In this document: positions 39,722 to 49,792 of the stretch, piece after piece
How positions within the stretch are numbered: position 1 is the first letter of the stretch
How the letters are laid out: each line of letters begins with the position of its first letter
DNA from: Amycolatopsis albispora
GTDB lineage: Bacteria; Actinomycetota; Actinomycetes; Mycobacteriales; Pseudonocardiaceae
Assembly (NCBI RefSeq): GCF_003312875.1
Contig: NZ_CP015163.1
Location: 186,001 to 250,000, forward strand
Length of the DNA stretch: 64,000 nt
Reading direction: 5' to 3'
Notes under the pieces: generated by a model
What the model was told of the DNA's origin: nothing
Database searches by the model: none
What the model saw: the letters and a program-made list of their open reading frames with translations, nothing else
Position numbers and translations under genes: made by a program

Positions 39722-42700
39722 TTGGCGTACTCGGCCGGTGCCGCCTATGTCCAGCTGCTGCCAACGCTGCGCGGGTTCGGCAGCTCGGCTGCGTCGCAGA
39801 TCAACTCCCAGCTCGCCAACGTCGGCGGCCCGGCCGGTCAACGTGTCGGCCGGAACCTCGGCGAGGGAGCAGACACCGGGCTTTCCGCCACCCTGACCCG
39901 CCTGCGCGGGAGGTTCGAGGAGGTGAGCCGCTCCGGCTCGGACTCCATGTCCCGGCTGGCGCGCGGCACCGCTCCCGTGCTCGACCAGCTCGCCAAGGTG
40001 AGCCCCGTCCTCGGCCGCGTGCGAGACGGCTTCCAGTCCGGGCAGGTCGCCGCGTCGGCGTTCTCCGGCGCGGCTGGCTCGGTCGGCGGACATCTCCGGA
40101 CGATCACGGACGCGACCGGACGCGTGGGTGCGGGCTTCGGCTCGATGGCCACGCTCAGCGAGTCCGCGCTGAGCCGGACCGGCTCGGCGATCAACCGCGG
40201 CCTGCTCGCACCCGTCCGGGGCGCGAGCACGATCCTCGCGGGCTACGGCCTCACGGCCGGGACCGTGTTCACCGGAGCTGGCGTCGCCGCGGTTGCGATG
40301 GGCGTGAAGTTCGCGGCCAGCCAGGAGCAGGCCGAGATGGCGTTCACGACCATGCTCGGCAGCGCGCAGAAGGCGCAGGCATTCGTCGCGCAGCTCCAGG
40401 ACTTCGCGGCGAAGACGCCGTTCGACCTGCCGAGCGTCACGACCGGAGCGCAGCGGTTGATGGCCTTCGGGTTTGCGGCCAAGGACGTGCTGCCGACCCT
40501 GACCGCGATCGGCGACGCCGTAGCGGGGATGGGCGGTTCTGCCGAGCAGATCAACCAAGTCGTGCTCGCCGTCGGCCAGATGTCGGCCAAGGGCAAGGTC
40601 CAGGGCGACGAGATCTTGCAGCTCACCGAGGCCGGTATCCCTGCCCTGCGCATCCTGGCCAACCAGTTCGGGGTCACGACGGCCGCGATGCAGGACATGA
40701 TCTCCAAGGGGCTCGTCAGCAGCGCCGACGCGATCCCGAAGCTGATGTCCGGCATCGAGCAGGGCACGCGCGGCGCGGCCGGGGAGACTCAGGCGTTCGC
40801 CGGGATGATGGCCAACCAGGCCACGACCCTCAACGGCATCTGGTCGAACTTCACCGACAACCTCAACAAGGCGCTCGGCCAGCTCGTCACGCCAGCGCTG
40901 CCCGCGATCAAGAGCGGCCTCGCCGTCCTGTCCGACGGCCTGGGCGCGCTGCCCGCGCTCATCGCGCGGTTCCAGGAAGCGGCCCGCCCCGTGGGAGCGG
41001 TCGCCGGAGCGGCCTTCCGCGACCTCGGCGCGTTCATCACCGGCTCTGTCGTTCCCGCGCTGCGCAACCTGTGGACAGCGGTCCAGCCGGTCGCGGTCAT
41101 CGTCGGCGGAGCCCTGCTGGCTGCGCTCCGCGCCACCGGACAGCTGCTGCGGGAGGTCGTCGGCCCGGCGCTCGTCGTGGTCAGCGGTTGGCTGCGTCCG
41201 CTGATGCCGGTCATCGTCGGCATCGCAGCGGCCTTCCTCGCCTGGTACGCGGTGGCCGCTGCGGTCAGCGCGGTGACCAAGGCCGTCGAGCTGGTGCGCG
41301 GGGCCATCCTCGCCGTCCGGATCGCCTGGACGTTGCTGAGCCTCGCCTTCACCGCCTCACCGATCGGCTTGATCATCGCCCTGGTCGCGGGCCTGGTCGC
41401 CGGGATCATCTACGCCTGGAACAACTTCGAGGGCTTCCGCAACGTCGTGCTGACGGTCTGGGAGGCGATCCAGACCGCTGCGCTGTGGGCCTGGAACAAC
41501 GCGCTCAAGCCCGCGTTCGACGGCATCGTAACGGCCGCGCAGGCGGTCGGCTCGGCGGCCGTGTGGCTCTGGCAGAACGCGATCGTCCCGGCCTTCAACG
41601 CGATCGTCTCGGCCGTGCAGGCGGTCGGTGCCGCCGCGAACTGGTTGTGGCAGAACGTCTTCTCGCCGGTCTTCAATTTCATCAGCGTCGTGGTCCAGCA
41701 CGTCGCCGCGATCCTCTTCACCGTCCTCATCGGACCGGCGATCCTCCTGTTCCGCGCGCTCGCGGCAGCCGTGATGTGGCTGTGGACCAACGCCGTGCAG
41801 CCGGTCTTCACGTTCATCGGCCAGATCGTCGCCTGGGCCTGGAACACGATCATCAAGCCCTACCTCGACGCCTGGGTCTGGGTCCTGACACAGGTCGGGA
41901 ACGGCTTTGTCTGGCTGTGGAACAACGCGATCAAGCCCGCCTGGGACGGCCTGGTCGCCGGGATCTCGTGGGCCTGGACCAACCTGCTCAAGCCGACCTT
42001 CGACGGTTTCGTCTGGGTCATCGGCCAGATCGGCGACTTCTTCGTGTGGCTGTGGAACGTCGCCGTCCGCCCGGCCTGGGACGGCCTGGTCGCTGGTGTC
42101 TCGTGGGCGTGGGCGAACGTGCTCCGGCCTGCCCTCGACGGCCTCGGCATCGCCGTTCGAGCGGTCGGCGACTTCTTCGGCTGGCTCTGGAATTCCGCGG
42201 TGAAGCCTGCATGGAACGCGCTGACCGGAGCGCTGCAATGGGCCTGGGACAACGTGATCCGCCCGGTGTTCGACTTCTTCAAGGGCGCGGTCGACAAGAT
42301 CGGCGACGCCTTCACGTCCATGAAGGACATCGTCAAGGGCGTCTTCGACTCCGTCGTGGAGTTCGTGAAGAAGCCCATCCAGGTCGTCATCGACGTGGTG
42401 TGGAACAACGGCCTCCGCCAGGTCTACAACACGGCCGCCGACCTGCTGCCCGGAGTCGAGCCGCTGCCGGAGCTGCGGTTGGCCGGCGGGGGCGTGGTCC
42501 CCGGTTACGCACCCGGGCGCGACGTCGTGCCTGCCGTGCTCTCGCCCGGCGAAGCCGTTCTCGTCCCCGAGCTGGTGCGCGCGATCGGTGCCCGGAACAT
42601 CCTCGCGGCCAACGCGAAGGCCATGCAGGGCCGGGCGTTCGCCCGAGGTGGCATCGTCGCGCGCTTCGCCGACGGCGGGATCGTCGGCGCGGCACCCGAC

Positions 42701-44641
42701 CCGAGCGCGACCATCACGCCGTCGGCGACGTCGTTGACCGCCGACCAGGCGGCAATGGAAGCCACCGACGCCGCAGCCGCAGCGCTCGCGGCCACGCTGG
42801 ACACCGTGCTCGCTCCGGCGCTCGCCGCCGTCGAGCTGCACATCGGGACTCTGCTGGTGCAGGCGAACGCCGGGCTCACCGTCAGCACGAACAAGCTGCG
42901 CGACGACCAAGCGGCGGCCTGGACAGCTGTCGCGGCCACGGTCGCCTCGGCCGGTAACGCGATCGCTGCCCGGAACAACACGCTGCACGGTCAGCTCAAC
43001 GCCTCCTGGGCGGCCATCGCGGCGTCCGTGTGGGCTTCGGTCAACAATCAGGGCAACGCGTTCGGGTCTCTCCAAAGTGGACTGAACGCGGTACGCGGAG
43101 CGGTCTCCTTCACCGCCGGGTGGGTGCACGATCGTTTCCTGGAGATGCAGGGCCACGCCGCCAACCCTGTGCGCTGGATCTTGCAGTGGCCCTTCAACGC
43201 CGGGCTCGTGGCAGCCTGGAACCGGCTGAACGCGGATTTCGCGCTGAATAAGGCGATCGGGCCAGTGCCCCTGGCGTTCGCGCTCGGCGGCTCGGTTCCC
43301 GGCGCGGGGACCGGCGACACCGTGCCCGCGATGCTGACGCCCGGGGAGTACGTCCTTCCGGTCGACGTCGTTGACCGCTGGGGCCTCGACAACATCCGGG
43401 CCGCTCACCTGGCCGCATTGCGTGACGACTTCCCCGGCCTGGAGGGCATGTTCGGGCCGGATCTCCGGTTGGCGCAGCGAGTCCGCGGCTACGCCGACGG
43501 CGGCCTGGTCGCCGACACGGGGTCGCAGGTCAACGCCGCCGTGCTCCGAGCGCAGCAGTTCGCCCGCCAGTTCCACGGCCGCACATACAAGTGGGCCGGG
43601 GTCGGCCCCGACGGGTTCGACTGCTCGGGCTTCATGAGCGCCATCACGAACGTGCTGCGCGGCGAGTCCCCGCACAAGCGCCGGTTCACGACGGCATCCT
43701 TCGCCGCTGGACCGGTCGACGGCTTCGTGCGCGGACTGTCCTCGGCCTTCGCCATCGGCGTCAAGCAGGGCAACCCTGGACACATGGCTGGCACCCTCGG
43801 TGGGGTCAACGTCGAGTCCGGTGGACCGAAGAACCAAACCAGCTACGGTCCGCCGGCTGCCGGAGCCGACAGCCCGCAGTTCACGGCGCAGTTCTCCCTG
43901 CCAGTCGTCGGCGGGCGGTTCGTGCCCGGCGGGGGCGGTGGCGTCGACGTCGGCCAGCTCGTCAACGAGGCGTTCGCCAACACCTACCGGCTCATCGGCG
44001 ACATCGGCCGGACTTTCCCCGGCAACCTCATGGCCGCGCAGGGCTCAGGCATCGCCACGCAGGCCGCAGACCGGGTGAAGCAGTTCGCGATGGACAAGAT
44101 CGCGGCCCTCTATGCCACCACCTCGGCGTCGGCCGGGTCACCGGAAGTCGTCGCGGCGGTCCGTGCGGTCGCCGCTCGCTTCGGCTGGGGCACCGGCCCG
44201 CAGTGGGACGCGCTGAACTGGGTCATCGGTCGGGAGTCCGGCTGGAACCCGGCAGCGGCCAACCCGCGCAGCAGCGCGCGCGGCCTGTTCCAGAAGATGA
44301 CCTCGGTACACGGTCCGTTGGAAGCGACTCCGGCCGGGCAGGCGGAGTGGGGCTTGAACTACATCCGCTCACGGTACGTCGACCCCGTCGGGGCACAGCG
44401 GTTCTGGCAGCAGCACGGCTGGTACGACGAGGGCGGATGGCTCCCGCCGGGAATGTCCACTGTGTACAACGGCACCGGCAAGCCGGAGGCCGTGTTCACG
44501 GCCGAGCAGTTCGACGCCATCAGCCGCGCCGTGGACCGGCCGGACCAGCCTCACATCACGGTGTACGCCCGCACTGACGCCGACCCGGAGCACATCGCGC
44601 ACTCGGTGGATCGCCACCTCGCCCTCGGAGCCCGGCTGTAG
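39722..44641 (+). CDS. Tape measure protein with two cell-wall hydrolase domains
   Basis: A 1639-residue protein from TTG 39722; length sets tail length. The N-terminal part carries the TMP core (FAASQEQAEMAFTTMLGSAQ, then MGGSAEQINQVVLAVGQMSA). Residues about 560-860 are Trp-rich repeats (WLWNNAIKPAWDGLVAGISW and variants) with membrane-like helices. GD-VPAxLxPGExV blocks recur near 935 and 1200. Near residue 1280-1380 is an NlpC/P60-type domain (KWAGVGPDGFDCSGF with the catalytic Cys), and near 1480-1590 a lytic-transglycosylase-like domain (VIGRESGWNP with Glu; ARGLFQKM). These should open the peptidoglycan during DNA entry. Confidence 0.93.
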   Translation: MAYSAGAAYVQLLPTLRGFGSSAASQINSQLANVGGPAGQRVGRNLGEGADTGLSATLTRLRGRFEEVSRSGSDSMSRLARGTAPVLDQLAKVSPVLGRVRDGFQSGQVAASAFSGAAGSVGGHLRTITDATGRVGAGFGSMATLSESALSRTGSAINRGLLAPVRGASTILAGYGLTAGTVFTGAGVAAVAMGVKFAASQEQAEMAFTTMLGSAQKAQAFVAQLQDFAAKTPFDLPSVTTGAQRLMAFGFAAKDVLPTLTAIGDAVAGMGGSAEQINQVVLAVGQMSAKGKVQGDEILQLTEAGIPALRILANQFGVTTAAMQDMISKGLVSSADAIPKLMSGIEQGTRGAAGETQAFAGMMANQATTLNGIWSNFTDNLNKALGQLVTPALPAIKSGLAVLSDGLGALPALIARFQEAARPVGAVAGAAFRDLGAFITGSVVPALRNLWTAVQPVAVIVGGALLAALRATGQLLREVVGPALVVVSGWLRPLMPVIVGIAAAFLAWYAVAAAVSAVTKAVELVRGAILAVRIAWTLLSLAFTASPIGLIIALVAGLVAGIIYAWNNFEGFRNVVLTVWEAIQTAALWAWNNALKPAFDGIVTAAQAVGSAAVWLWQNAIVPAFNAIVSAVQAVGAAANWLWQNVFSPVFNFISVVVQHVAAILFTVLIGPAILLFRALAAAVMWLWTNAVQPVFTFIGQIVAWAWNTIIKPYLDAWVWVLTQVGNGFVWLWNNAIKPAWDGLVAGISWAWTNLLKPTFDGFVWVIGQIGDFFVWLWNVAVRPAWDGLVAGVSWAWANVLRPALDGLGIAVRAVGDFFGWLWNSAVKPAWNALTGALQWAWDNVIRPVFDFFKGAVDKIGDAFTSMKDIVKGVFDSVVEFVKKPIQVVIDVVWNNGLRQVYNTAADLLPGVEPLPELRLAGGGVVPGYAPGRDVVPAVLSPGEAVLVPELVRAIGARNILAANAKAMQGRAFARGGIVARFADGGIVGAAPDPSATITPSATSLTADQAAMEATDAAAAALAATLDTVLAPALAAVELHIGTLLVQANAGLTVSTNKLRDDQAAAWTAVAATVASAGNAIAARNNTLHGQLNASWAAIAASVWASVNNQGNAFGSLQSGLNAVRGAVSFTAGWVHDRFLEMQGHAANPVRWILQWPFNAGLVAAWNRLNADFALNKAIGPVPLAFALGGSVPGAGTGDTVPAMLTPGEYVLPVDVVDRWGLDNIRAAHLAALRDDFPGLEGMFGPDLRLAQRVRGYADGGLVADTGSQVNAAVLRAQQFARQFHGRTYKWAGVGPDGFDCSGFMSAITNVLRGESPHKRRFTTASFAAGPVDGFVRGLSSAFAIGVKQGNPGHMAGTLGGVNVESGGPKNQTSYGPPAAGADSPQFTAQFSLPVVGGRFVPGGGGGVDVGQLVNEAFANTYRLIGDIGRTFPGNLMAAQGSGIATQAADRVKQFAMDKIAALYATTSASAGSPEVVAAVRAVAARFGWGTGPQWDALNWVIGRESGWNPAAANPRSSARGLFQKMTSVHGPLEATPAGQAEWGLNYIRSRYVDPVGAQRFWQQHGWYDEGGWLPPGMSTVYNGTGKPEAVFTAEQFDAISRAVDRPDQPHITVYARTDADPEHIAHSVDRHLALGARL

Positions 44642-44650
44642 GAGGTGGCG

Positions 44651-45598
44651 ATGCCTCAAGGTGCCCACGTATGGACGCTCGACTGGCTGACGATGCACCC
44701 CGACGGCGACGTGCGCGACTCGGCGGGTGTGCAGTGGATTCTCACGCAGGAGAAGGGGTTCTGGGGAACGCCGGGGACGAACGCGGAGTTCTCGTCCAGG
44801 CTCGCGCGCCACGGCGCGTACCGCTCGCCCGGTTGGAAGAAGCAGCGCACGATCAGCTTGACTGGCCGGGCGTACGCGGACGACTACGCCGTCCTGCGGC
44901 AGGCCGAGGCGAACGTCCTCGGCCTGCTGTCGGACCCACGTGCACCAGCCGCCCTGACCTGCTTCTCGGAGCTGGGCGCGCTCACCTGTGACGTGTTCCT
45001 GGACGACGAGATCCTGTGCACGCCACTGAAAGTCGTCAGCGAGCCCGGCTTCGAGTTCAGCCTCCAGGTCGTCGCGCCGGACCCGGCGAAGTACTCGGTC
45101 GAACGGCAGACGATGACCGCGAGCCTGCCGCGCGATTCGGGCGACGGCCTGGATTTCAGTCAGGTGGTGCAGCCCGACGCCAACCAAGGGCTCTACTTCG
45201 GGATCGGTGCCGACGACGACGGGCTGAGCTTCGGCACGTCGAACGCCTCGGGCTTCATGCGGCTGACCAATCGCGGGTCCGCGCCGACGACACCGGTCTA
45301 CACCCTCTACGGTCCGCTGACGAACCCGATCCTCACCGCTGAGACCGCGACGATGCGCTACAACGGCACGCTCGGGGCCGGGGAATTCGTCGTGATCGAT
45401 CCCAACGCCCCCAGCGTGCTGCTCGGCGGTACGGCGGTGCGCCGCCAGTTACTCAACCCCGCGCAGTTCAACGGCTTCGCGATCCCGCCGGCCAGCCGAA
45501 CCGGCGGTCCCGGCGTGCTGTCGGTCGGCCTCACGCACAGCGGCGCGGCGACGGACGCCGGGTACGTCACCGCGGTCTTCCGCTCCGCGTGGTTCTGA
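44651..45598 (+). CDS. Distal tail protein (Dit-like)
   Basis: A 315-residue protein from ATG 44651 with AGGAGG 5 nt upstream, right after the tape measure. The galectin-like and beta-rich composition, with LLSDPRAPAALTCFSELGAL and GFEFSLQVVAPDPAKYSVER, is typical of Dit proteins that form the baseplate hub. Confidence 0.8.
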   Translation: MPQGAHVWTLDWLTMHPDGDVRDSAGVQWILTQEKGFWGTPGTNAEFSSRLARHGAYRSPGWKKQRTISLTGRAYADDYAVLRQAEANVLGLLSDPRAPAALTCFSELGALTCDVFLDDEILCTPLKVVSEPGFEFSLQVVAPDPAKYSVERQTMTASLPRDSGDGLDFSQVVQPDANQGLYFGIGADDDGLSFGTSNASGFMRLTNRGSAPTTPVYTLYGPLTNPILTAETATMRYNGTLGAGEFVVIDPNAPSVLLGGTAVRRQLLNPAQFNGFAIPPASRTGGPGVLSVGLTHSGAATDAGYVTAVFRSAWF

Positions 45599-45630
45599 CC
45601 TCCATTCCATCCCACGAAAGGGGATCACTC

Positions 45631-45966
45631 ATGGGTGTGTACAGCGACGAGCCTGATCCGCCGGTCTACTACCAGGCGGTCGAGGCAACCGACTGCGTGC
45701 GGTACACCGACGTGAGCCAGGCGAAGTGGTTCCAGGACAGGATCAATTACGCGTTCGGCGGGCAGTCGAGCACGAACGTGCGGATGGCCGACGATGGCAC
45801 GACGATCCGGTGGTTCGGGTACTACTGGCTGCGGCTCGGCGATTGGCTGTACAAGGGCAACACCGCGATCACCGACGAGGTTCTTCGCGCGTCGGGCCTG
45901 CGGCCGATCCTGACCACCTGGCCGGAAGATCCGCCGCCGCAGCCCGACCCGGAACCGGAGGCGTAG
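45631..45966 (+). CDS. Small minor tail-region protein
   Basis: A 111-residue protein from ATG 45631. It is aromatic-rich (VYYQAVEATDCVRYTD, WFGYYWLRLGDWLY) with a Pro/Glu-rich tail. Located between Dit and a minor tail gene; probably virion-associated. Confidence 0.6.
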   Translation: MGVYSDEPDPPVYYQAVEATDCVRYTDVSQAKWFQDRINYAFGGQSSTNVRMADDGTTIRWFGYYWLRLGDWLYKGNTAITDEVLRASGLRPILTTWPEDPPPQPDPEPEA

Positions 45967-45969
45967 CCG

Positions 45970-47169
45970 GTGGTCTCCCTCGGAGCCTCGGCAGCCTCGG
46001 CCGTCGACCCCTGGGCCGTCCAGTCGCGTATCGGGCTCACTGATGCGCGCCTGGCGCTCGATTCCGTGTTGATGCCGCGTCCGAACTTGAGCTTCATCGA
46101 CTACCGCAGTGGGGTCATGGCCAGCGGTGACACCGGTGGTGTCGGCGGCAGCTCGCACATGGCGATGCGGGTCAAGCCCGCCAGCTCGGGCCTCGCGGTC
46201 ACGGTCGAGATGGGCAACGCGGTGATCAACACCCCGTCGATGGGCGCGTACATGTGCGCCTTGGACTCGGTTAAGACGCTGAACCTCGCGGCGGCCAGCT
46301 CGACGACGAACCGGATCGACTTGGTGATCGCCAGGGTCTACGACGACCTCAACCCGGCCATCGCGTCGGCCTCGGGCGTCCGGAAGTTCGTCGTCGAGGT
46401 GTGGCAGGGCGACCCGGCCACGGGCACGCCGTCGGTGCCGACCCCGACCCCGACGTCCGGTTGGACGCCGCTGGCCGCCGTCACCGTGGCCAAGGGCGTG
46501 ACCGCGCTTGCCACGGCCGACATCAAGGACATGCGCGGTCCCGGACTCGTCGCGCGCGGCGGTCTCCGCGCGCTCTACGGAGAGGACGCGAAGCCGACCT
46601 CCACGGCGTTCAAGGAGATCGGCGCGTACCCGGGCGAGCAAAGGTGGGTGCAGGCCCCGGGTTTCCAGCACCAGGCGTGGTACGGCGCGGGCTCCGACGC
46701 GTCGAACAGCGGCTGGCGCGGCGTTTTCAACTGCATCAGGTACTACGCCGCCGCGCCTCCCGGCGAGTTCAGCTTCGTCTCCGGTTTCGGCGTCGCCCGG
46801 GAGATCTGCCGGGTGAACATCGCCGATCCGGGCGTGCCCTACTTCGTGTACCCGACCGGTCGCGCCGCGATCACATTGTCCGCCCAGTCGGCGGCGGATC
46901 TCCGGATGAACGTCGGCTCGCTCACCGGCACCGACATCAACTGGACCCGATTCGACACCTACGGGGCCAATGTGGACAAACTGCAAGTACCCAACGTGGC
47001 CCCGATGCACTACGGGCCGATGACCGGTGCGCAGAGCATCGTCCTGAGCTGCGGCATGCGGGACAGCGCGTCGCAGTACTCCGGCTTCGGGTACCGAGGG
47101 AACGACGCGGGAGCCAACGTGCTCTCAGTGCTGGTCATGCCGTCGACCGTGCAGCCGCCGCCGGTCTGA
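45970..47169 (+). CDS. Minor tail protein
   Basis: A 399-residue protein from GTG 45970. Residues 30-160 resemble the baseplate N-terminal domain of actinophage minor tail proteins (ARLALDSVLMPRPN, MAMRVKPASSGLAVTVEMGN, NRIDLVIARVYDD); the C-terminal half is a beta-rich fibre-like domain that may bind the host surface. Confidence 0.75.
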   Translation: MVSLGASAASAVDPWAVQSRIGLTDARLALDSVLMPRPNLSFIDYRSGVMASGDTGGVGGSSHMAMRVKPASSGLAVTVEMGNAVINTPSMGAYMCALDSVKTLNLAAASSTTNRIDLVIARVYDDLNPAIASASGVRKFVVEVWQGDPATGTPSVPTPTPTSGWTPLAAVTVAKGVTALATADIKDMRGPGLVARGGLRALYGEDAKPTSTAFKEIGAYPGEQRWVQAPGFQHQAWYGAGSDASNSGWRGVFNCIRYYAAAPPGEFSFVSGFGVAREICRVNIADPGVPYFVYPTGRAAITLSAQSAADLRMNVGSLTGTDINWTRFDTYGANVDKLQVPNVAPMHYGPMTGAQSIVLSCGMRDSASQYSGFGYRGNDAGANVLSVLVMPSTVQPPPV

Positions 47170-48308
47170 TGAGCACCGAGTGGCGGGTCATGGTCGCGGA
47201 GACGACGACCGGCCTGCTGCTCGCCGACGTCACGCCCCGGGATCTCCCGTCGTTCTCCCGCAAGCTCACCGACCGGGGGCAGTGGACCGTCAACGTCATC
47301 CCCGACGACGCCGCGAACGCGAGCCTGGACTTCCACTCCCTCACCGACGCGGGCCGGTTCACCTGGATCGTCATGTGCGGCTCGATCGTCGCCCAGGCCG
47401 GGCCGACGTTCACGCACTCGTTCGACGAGAACTCACGGACGCTCTCGGTCTCCGGCACCGGGATAGCCGGCCTGTTCGACCGGCGGGTCTTACGGAACTC
47501 GGTCCCGTACACGTCGATCGTCAACCCGTCCGAGGACCTCACGATCTCCAACCGGAGCCTCCGGGGCATCGCCCGCGAGATCGTGGCGTCCAACCTGGCG
47601 CAGACCGGATACGGGCTCCCGATCGACCTTCCCGCCCCGGAAACCGGCACGAACACCCGGACCTACTACGGCTACGACCTGGCGATGGTCTGGGATCGGC
47701 TCGACGACCTGTCGAAGGTGATCGGCGGTCCCGAGATCGACTTCTGGCCGTACCTCGTTCCGGGGGAGAACAAGCTGCGCTGGCAGATGCTCATCGGCAC
47801 ACCGCTGCTCGGCGACCAGCAGTCCGCGGCCGTCTGGGATTACGGCGGCGCGCTGTCGGCGATCGACGTGGACGTGAACGGCAGCGCGTCACCGTGCACC
47901 CGCGTCTGGGTCAAGGGCTCGGGCACCGAGCGGGGCCTGCTCACCGGCTACGCGGAGAACGGGTCCCTCGTCGGCCTCGGCTTCCCGCCGACCGACTACG
48001 TGGACGGCGACCACACGTCGGTCACCGAGGCCAGCACGCTCAAGGGCTACGCGGACGCGGACCTCGCGCAGTTCAACGCTCCCACCGAGACGTGGAAGTG
48101 CTCGATCCGTATCGACGGCGCGACCGGCAGCGGCTTCGAGGTCTCGCCCGCCCTCGGCAACTGGGGGCTCGGCGACGCTCCGACCTTCGGGGTCAGCGGT
48201 CACCCGTGGATTCCCGACGGCCAGTACCGGCGACGCATCCTGGCGTTCAACAGCAAGGACGAAGCATCGGTGTCCCTTGAGCTGCAACCCACTCCGGCGG
48301 CGCTCTGA
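47169..48308 (+). CDS. Minor tail protein, tail-associated (Gp37-like)
   Basis: A 379-residue protein from ATG 47169, overlapping the previous stop. The layout FSRKLTDRGQWTVNVIPDD, then LRGIAREIVASNLAQTGYGL and AMVWDRLDDLSKVIGGPEID matches the siphovirus Gp37-like/Tal family found after Dit. It forms part of the tail tip. Confidence 0.78.
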   Translation: MSTEWRVMVAETTTGLLLADVTPRDLPSFSRKLTDRGQWTVNVIPDDAANASLDFHSLTDAGRFTWIVMCGSIVAQAGPTFTHSFDENSRTLSVSGTGIAGLFDRRVLRNSVPYTSIVNPSEDLTISNRSLRGIAREIVASNLAQTGYGLPIDLPAPETGTNTRTYYGYDLAMVWDRLDDLSKVIGGPEIDFWPYLVPGENKLRWQMLIGTPLLGDQQSAAVWDYGGALSAIDVDVNGSASPCTRVWVKGSGTERGLLTGYAENGSLVGLGFPPTDYVDGDHTSVTEASTLKGYADADLAQFNAPTETWKCSIRIDGATGSGFEVSPALGNWGLGDAPTFGVSGHPWIPDGQYRRRILAFNSKDEASVSLELQPTPAAL

Positions 48309-48844
48309 TGCCGCAGCCCCCGGGCTCGGGCACGCTCGCGGACCAGATCCGCGCGCTGGCCAACCGCCTCGACGAGCTGGCGCGCGCGAAGCCGAATCTC
48401 CCGGCCTGCGTGGTGCGGCTGACCGGAGATGCGAACCTCGCGGCCGGGGCCGACACCTTCGCACAGCTCGGCTGGAGCGCGACGCACGACCCGCTCGCCC
48501 AGTTCGTCACCGGCGCGGCCGGGGTGCCTGCCTATATCCAGATCGCGCGGGCCGGTTACTACCGCGTCCACTTCCACAGCGCGGTGACCGGAGCGAACGC
48601 GGTTGCCGCCGCGAAGGTCTCCACCAGCGGCTCGAACGTCGGCAACTCCATCGCCACGGACGCCGCGCCGATCGTCCAGGCGGGATCGGACGGTGCGGTG
48701 CTCGACGCGCTGCGGTCACGGATCTACCTGAACTCCGGCGACAAGCTCTACTGGTCGAACTGGTGCAACGCCGCCGCCACAGTGAAGGGGTCGCTGTTCG
48801 GCGTGCCCACCGAGATCTCCGTGCAGTACGTGAGCGCCCAGTGA
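48308..48844 (+). CDS. Tail fibre-type protein
   Basis: A 178-residue protein from ATG 48308, overlapping the previous stop. A short N-terminal coiled coil (ADQIRALANRLDELARAKPN) leads into a C1q/TNF-like beta-sandwich pattern (YIQIARAGYYRVHFHSAVTG and SGDKLYWSNWCNAAATVKGS). Probably a trimeric receptor-contacting tip. Confidence 0.7.
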   Translation: MPQPPGSGTLADQIRALANRLDELARAKPNLPACVVRLTGDANLAAGADTFAQLGWSATHDPLAQFVTGAAGVPAYIQIARAGYYRVHFHSAVTGANAVAAAKVSTSGSNVGNSIATDAAPIVQAGSDGAVLDALRSRIYLNSGDKLYWSNWCNAAATVKGSLFGVPTEISVQYVSAQ

Positions 48845-48862
48845 ACGAGAAGGGGTGTTGAG

Positions 48863-49123
48863 GTGCTGCCACGCCCGCTGGTGACGGCGCTGACCATCCT
48901 GATCTCGGTTGCCTGGACCGGAAACGTCGTCGTCGGCTTCATCTACCCCGACCGGCACGACCCGACCATCAACGCCATCTTCGCGATCGTCGTGGGCGCG
49001 GTGTACGCCCTGGGACACCGGAACACGGCGAAGTTCAAGGAAGCTCGCCGCAGGCTCGCCGACATGATCGCCGGAGACGAGAAGGAAGAAACCCCCGACG
49101 AGCAGGACAGCCCCGATGAGTGA
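48863..49123 (+). CDS. Holin-like membrane protein
   Basis: An 86-residue protein from GTG 48863 with two hydrophobic helices (LVTALTILISVAWTGNVVVG and NAIFAIVVGAVYALGH) and a charged C-terminus. It is the first of the lysis cassette; which of the three membrane proteins here is the true holin is uncertain. Confidence 0.65.
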   Translation: MLPRPLVTALTILISVAWTGNVVVGFIYPDRHDPTINAIFAIVVGAVYALGHRNTAKFKEARRRLADMIAGDEKEETPDEQDSPDE

Positions 49124-49634
49124 GCTGTGGAACTACGTCTTCGAGTCGGCCGGTTGGGCAGTGCTCGGGTTCCTCGGCGGGTTCCTCGTCGGCCGCGCCG
49201 CCCGGGACGTTCATCGGGTCGCGACCGCCATCACCTCGGAGGAGCCCGTGCCCGACGACCAGACATCACCGCGGCCTCGTTGGCGCGTCCCGACAGGACA
49301 GTTCGTGCTCGGCGTCGTCGTCGTGCTGCTCGGCATCATCACCGTGGCGCAGGGCATCGTCACGAACTCGACGACACGCCGGATCACCGAGTGCCAGGCC
49401 GCCTACAGCAACGGGTTCGCTGACGCACTCGATGCTCGCGCCTCGGCGACGGCCGACGCGCAAACGGCGCTCGACGAGCTGATGAAGGCGATCAGCGGAT
49501 ACCTCGCCAGCCCTCCGGTCCCGCCCGACAAGGTCCGCGCCGCCATCGGCGACTACCTCGACTCACGCGAACGTGCCGACGCCGAGCGCCAGCAGCATCC
49601 GTACCCGCCGCCGCCACGAGACCTGTGCAAGTGA
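49116..49634 (+). CDS. Lysis-cassette membrane protein
   Basis: A 172-residue protein from ATG 49116 with hydrophobic helices near residues 10-30 and 65-85, then a helical, Ala-rich periplasmic part and a Pro-rich C-terminus. It could act as a spanin-like or antiholin component; no family recognised. Confidence 0.6.
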   Translation: MSELWNYVFESAGWAVLGFLGGFLVGRAARDVHRVATAITSEEPVPDDQTSPRPRWRVPTGQFVLGVVVVLLGIITVAQGIVTNSTTRRITECQAAYSNGFADALDARASATADAQTALDELMKAISGYLASPPVPPDKVRAAIGDYLDSRERADAERQQHPYPPPPRDLCK

Positions 49635-49645
49635 AGGAGGAATCG

Positions 49646-49792
49646 ATGATCGAACCGGGTTCGCCCACCGACGAACCGCCGGCCGCCACCGCTGGCGAGG
49701 AGTCCCACGAGGACATCACCGAGTTCGTCGGCCAGGAAGCCAACGCGCCGGAGGACTCCGGCCGAGCAGCAGACAAGGACGGTGACGCCTGA
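49646..49792 (+). CDS. Small acidic lysis-cassette protein
   Basis: A 48-residue Glu/Asp-rich protein from ATG 49646 with GAAGGAGG upstream. No hydrophobic segment. The endolysin TTG start follows in its stop region. Confidence 0.5.
   Translation: MIEPGSPTDEPPAATAGEESHEDITEFVGQEANAPEDSGRAADKDGDA

Noticed and set aside
39712..42957. Long open frame (1081 codons) in another frame of the tape measure
   Set aside because: Arg/Gly/Pro/Ala-rich shadow of the true frame without any domain.
41357..43837. Long open frame (826 codons) antisense to the tape measure gene
   Set aside because: GC-rich third positions create long open frames on the other strand. Its product is low-complexity, it lacks a ribosome binding site, and the tape measure on the plus strand has recognisable domains.
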